Source of the DNA: Verrucomicrobia bacterium UBA7008
GTDB taxonomy: Bacteria; Verrucomicrobiota; Kiritimatiellia; RFP12; UBA1067
DNA: 19,022 bases
NCBI GenBank assembly: GCA_002449695.1
Contig: DJXI01000029.1
Coordinates: 10,373-29,394, forward strand
Reading direction: 5' to 3'
In this document: piece by piece, positions 13,081 through 19,022 of the stretch
Layout of the letters: each line of letters opens with the position of its first letter
Position numbering within the stretch: the stretch's first letter is position 1
Notes under the pieces: model-generated
Told to the model about the DNA's origin: nothing
What the model saw: the letters and a program-made list of their open reading frames with translations, nothing else
Database searches by the model: none
Made by a program: the position numbers and the translations under genes

Positions 13081-13878
13081 TCAGGCCAGCAGATCGGGCC
13101 GCCGCTGCGCCGTCAGGCGGTGCGCTTCGCATTTCTTCCACGCCTCGATCTTCGCATGGTCGCCCGACAGCAGCACCTCCGGCACCTTCATCCTGCGAAA
13201 TTCCGGCGGATGCGTGTACTGCGGCGCCTCCAGAATGCCACCGTGCGAAAAACTTTCCGACGACGTCGCCTGCGCGCCGCCGCCCAGCACGCCCGGCAGG
13301 AGCCGCACGATCGCGTCCACCATCGCCGCCGCCGCAAGCTCCCCGCCCGTCATCACGAAGTCGCCGAGCGAATAGCGGTCGGTCGCAAGCGTCTCGATGC
13401 GCGCGTCAAAGCCCTCGTAGTGGCCGCACATGAAGACGAGGTGGTCGCACGACGCCAGCGCCTCCGCGTCGCGCTGCGTAAACGTCTTGCCCTTGGGATC
13501 CGTCATCACAATCCGCCGCTTCTCCTCCCCCATGCTTCCCTCTTCCTTCTCAACTCTCAACTCTCCCTCCCCCACTCTCAACTCTCCATTCTCAACTCTC
13601 AACTCTCCATTCTTAACTCTCAACTCTCCCTCCCCCGTTCCCCGTTCCCCGACACACGCTTCCACCGCCGCGAACCACGGGCCGCACTTCATCAGCATGC
13701 CGGGCCCGCCGCCGTACGGCTTGTCGTCCACCTTCTTCCACTTCCCCTCGCCGAAGTCGCGCAGGTCGACGATGCGGATTTCGCACGCGCCCTTCTTCAC
13801 GGCGCGCGCGACGATGGACTCTTCCAGAAAGCCGCGGAACATCTGCGGCTGAACGCTCACGATATCGATGCGCATCAT
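13081..13878 (-). CDS. trmD: tRNA (guanine-N1)-methyltransferase TrmD with repeat-encoded insertion
   Basis: The 265-aa product methylates G37 in tRNAs with a 36G, using AdoMet bound in a trefoil knot. Landmarks are DIVSVQPQMFRGFLEESIVA, VDDKPYGGGPGMLMK (50-64), VFMCGHYEGFDARIE (148-162), YSLGDFVMTGGELAA (169-183) and LEAPQYTHPPEF...VLLSGDHAKIEAWK. The region of the catalytic Asp of E. coli TrmD (D169, in EDSF) reads SESF, a conservative Glu. Residues about 78-120, between the helix after GPWFAAVEA and the strand RRIVMTDPKGKTF, are an insertion that contains four heptapeptide repeats GELRVxx (84-111), encoded by a DNA repeat. The usual loop here is only a few residues. The ATG at 13878 overlaps the SDR stop (ATGA); a second ATG follows directly. 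It is the last gene of the dnaE operon. Confidence 0.96.
   Translation of the reverse strand: MMRIDIVSVQPQMFRGFLEESIVARAVKKGACEIRIVDLRDFGEGKWKKVDDKPYGGGPGMLMKCGPWFAAVEACVGERGTGEGELRVKNGELRVENGELRVGEGELRVEKEEGSMGEEKRRIVMTDPKGKTFTQRDAEALASCDHLVFMCGHYEGFDARIETLATDRYSLGDFVMTGGELAAAAMVDAIVRLLPGVLGGGAQATSSESFSHGGILEAPQYTHPPEFRRMKVPEVLLSGDHAKIEAWKKCEAHRLTAQRRPDLLA
13545..13648 (-). repeat. GAGAGTT heptanucleotide repeat tract inside trmD
   Basis: Four 21-nt units lie back to back on the coding strand at 13608-13628, 13587-13607, 13566-13586 and 13545-13565. Each is three heptamers, mostly GAGAGTT-GAGAGTT-GAGAATG or close variants, giving GELRVKN, GELRVEN, GELRVGE and GELRVEK. Just upstream (13629-13648) another heptamer, GGGGAAC, is repeated. 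As 7 is not a multiple of 3, only the 21-nt grouping keeps the reading frame. Confidence 0.93.
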
Positions 13879-14528
13879 GCGGCTCTCCCTCCCGCGCCCT
13901 GCGCCTGGCCGCCGTCGACCGGCAGGATGACGCCCGTCGTGAAGCGCGCCTCCAGCAGAAACGCGACCGCCGCCGCGACGGCTTCGGGCGTCGGCCGGCC
14001 GAGCGGCGTCGCGCCCGCCCCTTCGTGCACGGCGACCGGCGCGAGCACGGGCCCGGGCGCGACGGCGTTGATCCGCAGGCGCGGCAAAAGTGCCGCGGCC
14101 GCGTCGCGCGTGTAATCGCGCAGCGCGCACTTCGTTCTCTCGTAATCGCCCGCCGCGTCGCGCGTCGCGCGCCGCACGACCCGGCAATCCAGCACATTGA
14201 CGACCGCGCCCTCTCCCCCGCGCGCCGCCATCAGCTCGATCAAGCGTTTCGGCGCATCAAAATTGACGCGCGTGAGCGTCGCCGCGTCGCCCGTGAACAG
14301 CGCCGCGTTGTTGACGAGCGCGTCCGGCGGACGGCCGCCATTGCGCGCGCACGCGTCCGCAAAGAGACGATCCGCCGCGCCGTCCGCCGCGAGATCGGCG
14401 ACGATGTCCGCGCCCGCGTCCGCGCGGTGCGAACTCGTCAGCACCGTCCAGCCGCGCGCGCGCAGCGTCGCGGCGAGGACCGCGCCGAGCCGCACGGTGC
14501 CGCCCGTCACGAGCACGACATTTCCCAC
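13875..14528 (-). CDS. SDR-family oxidoreductase, pteridine-reductase-like
   Basis: From a GTG at 14528 the product is 217 aa: MGNVVLVTGGTVRLGAVLAA, with a Rossmann nucleotide-binding turn (GGTVRLG, 9-15), LVNNAALFTG (71-80, the NNAG motif with Ala), YERTK (129-133, the catalytic YxxxK) and RINAVAPGPV (152-161). The usual catalytic Ser is D114 in VNVLDCRVV; Asp at this point and a GGxxRLG nucleotide loop are typical of pteridine reductase/FolM-type SDRs, which reduce dihydrobiopterin, dihydromonapterin or dihydrofolate. This sub-assignment is an inference. It ends ILPVDGGQAQ, as in the family. The GTG start overlaps the dnaE 3' end by 22 nt; GTGs at 14516 and 14510 would shorten the first strand. 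The stop overlaps the trmD start. Confidence 0.85.
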   Translation of the reverse strand: MGNVVLVTGGTVRLGAVLAATLRARGWTVLTSSHRADAGADIVADLAADGAADRLFADACARNGGRPPDALVNNAALFTGDAATLTRVNFDAPKRLIELMAARGGEGAVVNVLDCRVVRRATRDAAGDYERTKCALRDYTRDAAAALLPRLRINAVAPGPVLAPVAVHEGAGATPLGRPTPEAVAAAVAFLLEARFTTGVILPVDGGQAQGAGGRAA

Positions 14529-17500
14529 GGCTTCGGCTCCTTCGGCGCAAAGTAGATCTGGTCGCGGCAGCCGTAGAGGAGGTCGGCGGCCGGCACGATC
14601 TTCGCAAATTCGGACAGAAACGCGATGTTGCAGGCGACCTTCCCCATCGGCCCCAGGTCGATCTTCACCGTCGTGCCGTCGTCGTAGACGAGATCGACGA
14701 AGAGCGGCAGCGCGCCCGGGTTCTTGCACGCGACATCCCGGAGGCGCGCGAATTTCGCCTTCAGCTCGGGGTCACTGTACCTGAGGCGGATGCGCACGCC
14801 GTCGGACGCGAGCGGCAGCACCTCGTCGAGCGGATAGACTTCGCGGACGGTGAACGACAGGTCGCCGACGTGCGGGTTCTCCTTGTGCGCGTCGTCCTTG
14901 TCGTAGTTCGTGCGGTGCGCCACCTCGCCGCACACCATCACGAGCTTGTCGACCATCGCCTCGATCTTCCCGCCGGCCGCGTCGCCGGGCGCGCCGTTGA
15001 ACTGCCGCCACGCCTTCGCGTAGCAGAACGCATCCGCCTGGCCCTTGCCGTCGTCGAGCGTGAGAATCGCCCACTTCTCGCCCACCGAACCGTCCGGGCG
15101 CGGCTTCGGCGTCTTGATCGAACAACCCGTCAGCATCGCCACGACGCGCACGTCCAGCTTCTTGACGAGGATCGGTTCCAGCTCCTTCTTCTCCAGCCGC
15201 CGGCGGAAGCGCGTGCGCTCCTTGCTCACCGCGCCGTCGAACGCCTTCTTGTCGCTCCACGGGATTTCGCCCTTCGCCTTCACGCACGCGCGCGCCAGCC
15301 CCTTCAGCTGTCCTTCGTCGTCCGCCGCCTTCATCAGCAGCTCGTCGATGGGCGAGAGCGTCGGCGCGGCCTCTTCCGCGCCCGCGTCGTCCTCGTCGTC
15401 GCCGTCGGGCGACGGCGCGGCCTCGACCGGGGCCACCTCCTCGCCGTCGATGTCGCCCTCCGCGCCGGCGGCCGTCTCGTCCTCCTCCTCGACCTTCTTG
15501 GCGATCTTGTCGAGCGTGAACGGCAGAAATTCGTACGCGTCCTCGCGCGAACCCGGCTTGCGCGAGCGGACGCAGACCTGCGACGCGGACGAGATGAGCT
15601 GCGTGCACGACTGGAGCGGATGGCCCGAGACGTAGACGCCCAGCATCTCGCGCTCGAACTTCAGCTCCTCCGCCGGCACGAATGGCGGCGCGTCCGCGAG
15701 CTCCTTGTCGCTCGCCTTCTCCTCGCCGCCCGCCATCAGGTCGAAGAAGTTCGTCTGCGCGCTCGCCTTTTCCTTCGCCTTCTGCTGCGCCTTCTTGAGC
15801 GCGTATTCGATGTTGAGGAAGAGTTTCGCGCGGTTCGGCTCCAGCGTCGAGAACGCGCCCGTGCGCGTCAGGTTCTCGAGGACGCGCTTGTTGACCGCGT
15901 TCGAGCCGGCCATGCGCAGGCAGAAATCCATGAAGCCCGTGAACGGCCCGTTCGCCTTGCGCTCGGCGACGATCGCCTCCGCCGCCAGCTCGCCGACGCC
16001 CTTGATGCCGCCGAGCCCGTAGCGGATGCCCTTGCGGTCCGGCGTCGGCACGAAGCGCGCGCCCGATTCGTTGACGTCGGGAAGCCGCAGCTCCAGGCCG
16101 ATCTCCTGCGCCTCGGCGACGAAGCCGGGCAGCTTGTCGAAGTTGCCGATTTCGGACGAGATCTGCGCGCACATGAACTCGGCGGGATAGTGCGCCTTGA
16201 GGTAGCCCGTCTGGTAGGCGACCCACGCGTAGCAGACGGCGTGCGACTTGTTGAACGCGTAGCTCGCGAACGCCTCCCAGTCCTTCCAGATCTTCTCGAT
16301 GAGCTTCTTCGCCTCCGCCTCGTCCGCCCACTTGTCGACGCGGAAGCCGGGGTTCGCGAGGCAGCCCGTGACGAACTTCTCCTTCAGCTCCGCCATCACG
16401 TCCATGAGCTTCTTGCCCATCGCCTTGCGCAGCTTGTCGGATTCGCCGCGCGTGAAGCCGGCGAGGTCGCGCGAGAGCAGCATCACCTGCTCCTGGTAGA
16501 CCGTCACGCCGTACGTATCCTTGAGGCGGCTTTCCATGAGCGGATGGTCGTACGTGACCGGCTGCCGACCCTGCTTGCGGTCGACGAACGTCGGGATGTA
16601 CTCCATCGGCCCCGGACGGTAGAGCGCGTTCATGGCGACGAGGTCGGTCAAGCGCTCGGGCTGAAGCGCGATCAGCCACTTCTTCATGCCGTCCGACTCG
16701 AACTGGAAGAGGCCCGTCGTCTCGCCGCGCCCGAAGAGCTCGTACGTCTCCCGGTCGTCGTCGGGGATCTTGTCGGTGTCAAGCTCGCCCGCCGCGTTGA
16801 GGAGCGCCGGCGGCACGGGCGAGCCGCACTCCTTGAGCAGCTTGACGCATTCCTTCTCGACCGACAGCGTCTTGAGGCCGAGGAAGTCCATCTTGAGCAG
16901 GCCGACCGGCTCGACGAAGTGGCCGTCGTACTGCGTCGTCAGCAGCTTGTCGCCCTGTGCCGCGCCGTCGCCGCTCTTCTTGCGGCCGCCCTTCTCCGGC
17001 GTCGGCATCACCGGCAGCGTCTCCACGATCGGATCGCGCGAGATGATAACGCCGCACGCATGCACGCCGGGCTGGCGGATGCAGCCTTCGAGCCGCGCCG
17101 CGCGCGCCATCAGCTTGTGGACGACGGGATCGGGCGAATTGAACTTCTCCTCCAGCTCGGGCGATTCCTTGCGCGCCTTCTTGAACGTGATCTTCGGCGT
17201 GTTGGGGACGAGCCCCGCGAGCTTGTTCGTGTCGGCGAGCGGATAGTCCATCACGCGCCCGACGTCCTTGATGGCCGACTTCGCCGCCATCTGCCCGAAC
17301 GTCACGATGTGCGCGACGTGGTCCGCGCCGTATTTCTTCGTGACGTAGTCGAGCACCTTCTCGCGCCCCGCGTCGTCGAAGTCCACGTCGATATCGGGCA
17401 TCGAGATGCGGTCGGGGTTCAGGAAGCGTTCGAAGAGGAGATCGTACTTGAGCGGATCGACGTTGGTGATGCCGAGCGCGTACGCGACCGCCGAACCCGC

Positions 17501-18805
17501 CGCGCTGCCGCGCCCCGGGCCCACCCATACGCCGAGTTCGCGCGCCGAGGCGATGTAGTCGTGGACGATCAGGAAGTAGCCGGGGAAGCCCATCGTGCGG
17601 ATCGTGTCGAGCTCGAACTGGACGCGGTCCTCCACCTCCTTCGCGAGCCCGTGCACGCCGCGTTCGGCCGGTTCCGCGCCCGGTTCCGTGCCCCATCGCC
17701 GCTGCGCGCCCGCCCACACGAGCGAGGCGAGATACTCCGCCTCGAACTGGATGCGGATCACCTTGTCGTAGCCGCCGAGCTTGTCGACGCGCCCGGCGGG
17801 ATACAACGACGTGAGCGCGTCGAGATCGTATTTCGCGCGCGTGCCCTCCTCGGTGCCGAACGATTCGGGAATCGCGAACTTCGGCATGATCGGATCGGAG
17901 TCGAGCTTGTAGTCCTCGACGCGCTCGGCGACCTCGAGCGTGTTGGCGAGGAGCTCGGGGTTCTCCGCGAAGAGCGCCGCCATCTCGTCCGCCGTCTTGA
18001 AGTATTCCTGCCCCGTGTAGATCATGCGCCCCGCGTCCGACATCTTCTTGCCGGTCGACAGCGCGAGCAGCACGTCGTGCGAATCGTCGTCCTCCGCGTC
18101 GAGGAAGTGGACGTCGTTCGTCGCGATCACGCGGATGTCGAGCTTCCGGCCGAGCGCGAGCATCCCCTGGACGATCTTCAGCTGGCGCCGGTAGAGATCC
18201 GCGAACTCGTTCTGCGCGGCGGGCGGGATGTCGGGACCGGCCTTTACCGCCTTGTGGAGCATCACCTCGAGCGAATAGTCGTCGCCGAAAAGCTCCTTGT
18301 ACCACTTGGCGATCTTCTCGGCCTCGGCCATGTTCCCCGTGTCGAGCGCGTGCGGCACCTCGCCCGCGATGCACGCCGCCGAGCAGTGCAGCCCTTCATG
18401 GTACTTCTCCAGCAGCGCATGGTCGATGCGCGGGCGGCCGTAGAAGCCGTGGATGTGCGACTCGGAGATGAGCCGCACGAGATTGTGGTAGCCGACCGCG
18501 TTCTTCGCGTGCAGGCAGAGGTGGTGGCGGAACTCGTTCTTGTCGCGCGTCGTGTAGTCGCCCGTCGAGGTGACGTACGTCTCGCACCCGAGGATCGGCT
18601 TGATCGGCGGCAGGTCGGCGAACTGCTTCTTCTTCGACCTGCACGTCTCGTGGAACGATTTGAGCGCAAAGAGGTTGCCGTGGTCGGTGACGGCCAGGGC
18701 GCGCATCCCGAGCCGCCGCGCGCGCTCCACAAGCGGCGCGATCTGGCACTGCCCGTCCAGCAGCGAATAGGTGGTGTGCAGATGAAGATGGACGAAATCG
18801 CTCAT
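14507..18805 (-). CDS. dnaE: DNA polymerase III subunit alpha
   Basis: The 1432-aa product starts MSDFVHLHLHTTYSLLDG. Its PHP domain (1 to about 280) keeps the likely metal ligands H8, H10, D41, H42, E75, H99, C145, D231 and H233, so it may be an active proofreading or pyrophosphatase centre. The polymerase core has WVGPGRGSAAGSAVAYALGI, ERFLNPDRISMPDIDVDF (catalytic Asp pair near 468-473) and LLKMDFLGLKTL (third Asp). Then come the helix-hairpin-helix region, QTNFFDL near 1018 as a beta-clamp binding motif, SGHPL, and an OB fold near 1215-1265. An acidic low-complexity stretch (about 1100-1150) lies between SGHPL and the OB fold and makes the protein longer than the usual 1150-1200 aa. It is DnaE-type, not PolC. 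The start at 18805 is chosen over an ATG 96 nt upstream because that extension would cover the promoter and repeats. Confidence 0.97.
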   Translation of the reverse strand: MSDFVHLHLHTTYSLLDGQCQIAPLVERARRLGMRALAVTDHGNLFALKSFHETCRSKKKQFADLPPIKPILGCETYVTSTGDYTTRDKNEFRHHLCLHAKNAVGYHNLVRLISESHIHGFYGRPRIDHALLEKYHEGLHCSAACIAGEVPHALDTGNMAEAEKIAKWYKELFGDDYSLEVMLHKAVKAGPDIPPAAQNEFADLYRRQLKIVQGMLALGRKLDIRVIATNDVHFLDAEDDDSHDVLLALSTGKKMSDAGRMIYTGQEYFKTADEMAALFAENPELLANTLEVAERVEDYKLDSDPIMPKFAIPESFGTEEGTRAKYDLDALTSLYPAGRVDKLGGYDKVIRIQFEAEYLASLVWAGAQRRWGTEPGAEPAERGVHGLAKEVEDRVQFELDTIRTMGFPGYFLIVHDYIASARELGVWVGPGRGSAAGSAVAYALGITNVDPLKYDLLFERFLNPDRISMPDIDVDFDDAGREKVLDYVTKKYGADHVAHIVTFGQMAAKSAIKDVGRVMDYPLADTNKLAGLVPNTPKITFKKARKESPELEEKFNSPDPVVHKLMARAARLEGCIRQPGVHACGVIISRDPIVETLPVMPTPEKGGRKKSGDGAAQGDKLLTTQYDGHFVEPVGLLKMDFLGLKTLSVEKECVKLLKECGSPVPPALLNAAGELDTDKIPDDDRETYELFGRGETTGLFQFESDGMKKWLIALQPERLTDLVAMNALYRPGPMEYIPTFVDRKQGRQPVTYDHPLMESRLKDTYGVTVYQEQVMLLSRDLAGFTRGESDKLRKAMGKKLMDVMAELKEKFVTGCLANPGFRVDKWADEAEAKKLIEKIWKDWEAFASYAFNKSHAVCYAWVAYQTGYLKAHYPAEFMCAQISSEIGNFDKLPGFVAEAQEIGLELRLPDVNESGARFVPTPDRKGIRYGLGGIKGVGELAAEAIVAERKANGPFTGFMDFCLRMAGSNAVNKRVLENLTRTGAFSTLEPNRAKLFLNIEYALKKAQQKAKEKASAQTNFFDLMAGGEEKASDKELADAPPFVPAEELKFEREMLGVYVSGHPLQSCTQLISSASQVCVRSRKPGSREDAYEFLPFTLDKIAKKVEEEDETAAGAEGDIDGEEVAPVEAAPSPDGDDEDDAGAEEAAPTLSPIDELLMKAADDEGQLKGLARACVKAKGEIPWSDKKAFDGAVSKERTRFRRRLEKKELEPILVKKLDVRVVAMLTGCSIKTPKPRPDGSVGEKWAILTLDDGKGQADAFCYAKAWRQFNGAPGDAAGGKIEAMVDKLVMVCGEVAHRTNYDKDDAHKENPHVGDLSFTVREVYPLDEVLPLASDGVRIRLRYSDPELKAKFARLRDVACKNPGALPLFVDLVYDDGTTVKIDLGPMGKVACNIAFLSEFAKIVPAADLLYGCRDQIYFAPKEPKPWEMSCS

Positions 18806-18812
18806 GACGGAT

Positions 18813-18821
18813 AGTATATCA
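18813..18821 (-). promoter_or_regulatory. Extended -10 promoter, probable leaderless start of the dnaE operon
   Basis: Minus strand TGATATACT (TGA 18819-18821, TATACT 18813-18818) ends 7 nt before the dnaE ATG at 18803-18805. It sits in GGATATGATATACTATCC, an imperfect palindrome. The preceding GC-rich sequence shows no TTGACA-like -35 at 17 nt. A leaderless dnaE message is inferred from the spacing. Confidence 0.68.
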
Positions 18822-18863
18822 TATCCCCAGGACGCGTGCCCGTCGGGCGCATCGCGGGGAAAG

Positions 18864-18952
18864 GACTTCGGACATCTGACTTCAGACTTCGAAACGGCCA
18901 AGCCCGCCGCCGTCGCCTCAACCTCGAAGTCCGAAGTCCGAAGTCTGAAGTC
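18864..18952. repeat. Inverted CGAAGTC heptamer repeat upstream of dnaE
   Basis: Two 29-nt arms (18864-18892 and 18924-18952) are inverted copies with about 25 of 29 positions matching, separated by 31 nt. The right arm is CGAAGTC three times, then TGAAGTC; the left arm is the reverse complement type (GACTTCG/GACTTCA). A further GACTTCT occurs at 18963-18969. The period is 7 nt, as in the GAGAGTT tracts. No gene is seen in the 217 bases from 18806 to the window end. Confidence 0.88.
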
Positions 18953-18969
18953 AAAGAAGCCAGACTTCT

Positions 18970-19013
18970 AGAGCTGGTAGGGGCGATTGTCCTCAATCGC
19001 CCCTACCAGCTCT
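18970..19013. repeat. Perfect 20-bp inverted repeat with 4-nt loop
   Basis: The arms 18970-18989 (AGAGCTGGTAGGGGCGATTG) and 18994-19013 are exact reverse complements around TCCT. The stem is long and GC-rich but no T run follows on either side within the window, so it is not a standard terminator. A core GTAGGGGCGATT/AATCGCCCCTAC is the kind of palindrome found as dispersed REP-like elements in many environmental genomes; copy number cannot be judged here. Confidence 0.9.
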
Positions 19014-19022
19014 GCGTCCTCT

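Noticed and set aside
13545..13648. Possible CRISPR array.
   Set aside because: Units are 21 nt back to back without unique spacers and are translated in frame in trmD; no cas genes are near.
14507..18805. Intein as a cause of the long DnaE.
   Set aside because: No intein splice blocks (Cys start, HN end) are seen and the polymerase motifs are not interrupted; the extra length is spread over a low-complexity region near the C-terminus.
14870..18814. A 1314-codon open frame on the plus strand, opposite dnaE.
   Set aside because: It is a GC-rich shadow of dnaE with Arg/Ala/Val/Leu-biased composition and no recognisable domain. The minus-strand DnaE is unambiguous.
18806..18901. In-frame N-terminal extension of DnaE (32 residues).
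   Set aside because: It runs over the promoter and heptamer repeats; the real N-terminus FVHLHLHTTYSLLDG begins at 18805.

Overview
The window is a compact, high-GC bacterial chromosome segment. Nearly everything is on the minus strand: an S10-spc ribosomal-protein operon ending in a tRNA-Lys gene, preceded by three short transcription units. The exception is the 3' end of mfd, which enters from the left on the plus strand. The organism is not named by any single marker. High GC, GA-rich heptanucleotide repeats that invade genes, and an r-protein operon lacking rpmC, rpmD and secY would fit a Verrucomicrobiota/Kiritimatiellota-type or other PVC-related metagenomic genome. That placement is a weak inference.

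Layout from left to right. At 1-530 is the C-terminus of Mfd (+). It converges on a bidirectional terminator (554-597) shared with tRNA-Lys(UUU) (597-672, -). From 9177 down to 692 (-) lie rpsJ, rplC, rplD, rplW, rplB, rpsS, rplV, rpsC, rplP, rpsQ, rplN, rplX, rplE, rpsN, rpsH, rplF, rplR, rpsE and rplO, in classical order but with no rpmC between rplP and rpsQ, no rpmD between rpsE and rplO, and no secY at the end. A vegetative-type promoter lies at 9462-9491, followed by a leader of about 277 nt with a terminator-like hairpin (9350-9387), which suggests attenuation control. Upstream is an operon of a DUF721/DciA-like gene, a family-5 ABC substrate-binding protein gene and a tsaB-like gene (11923 down to 9502). 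Next comes a single lipoprotein gene of the endonuclease/exonuclease/phosphatase family (13006-12014). Then comes an operon of dnaE, a pteridine-reductase-like SDR and trmD (18805 down to 13081). The right end (18806-19022) holds a promoter, an inverted heptamer-repeat element and a perfect 20-bp palindrome.

Four points stand out. (1) The rpsS (S19) gene keeps its correct N- and C-termini in one open frame, but its conserved blocks are spread over all three reading frames, as if about five single-base indels had accumulated and cancelled. (2) The three upstream transcription units each have an extended -10 promoter (TGATATACT or TGATATAAT) ending only 6-7 nt before the ATG, which predicts leaderless mRNAs; the ribosomal operon uses the same core but has a long leader. 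(3) Heptanucleotide repeat tracts built on GAGAGTT are inserted in frame in two unrelated genes, trmD and the substrate-binding protein gene, and a second heptamer family (CGAAGTC) forms an inverted repeat upstream of dnaE. (4) rpmC (L29) is cleanly missing: the rplP stop and rpsQ start overlap.

Functionally the window is housekeeping: translation (r-proteins, tRNA-Lys, TrmD, TsaB), replication (DnaE, possible helicase loader) and repair (Mfd). No phage, IS element or CRISPR array is visible.
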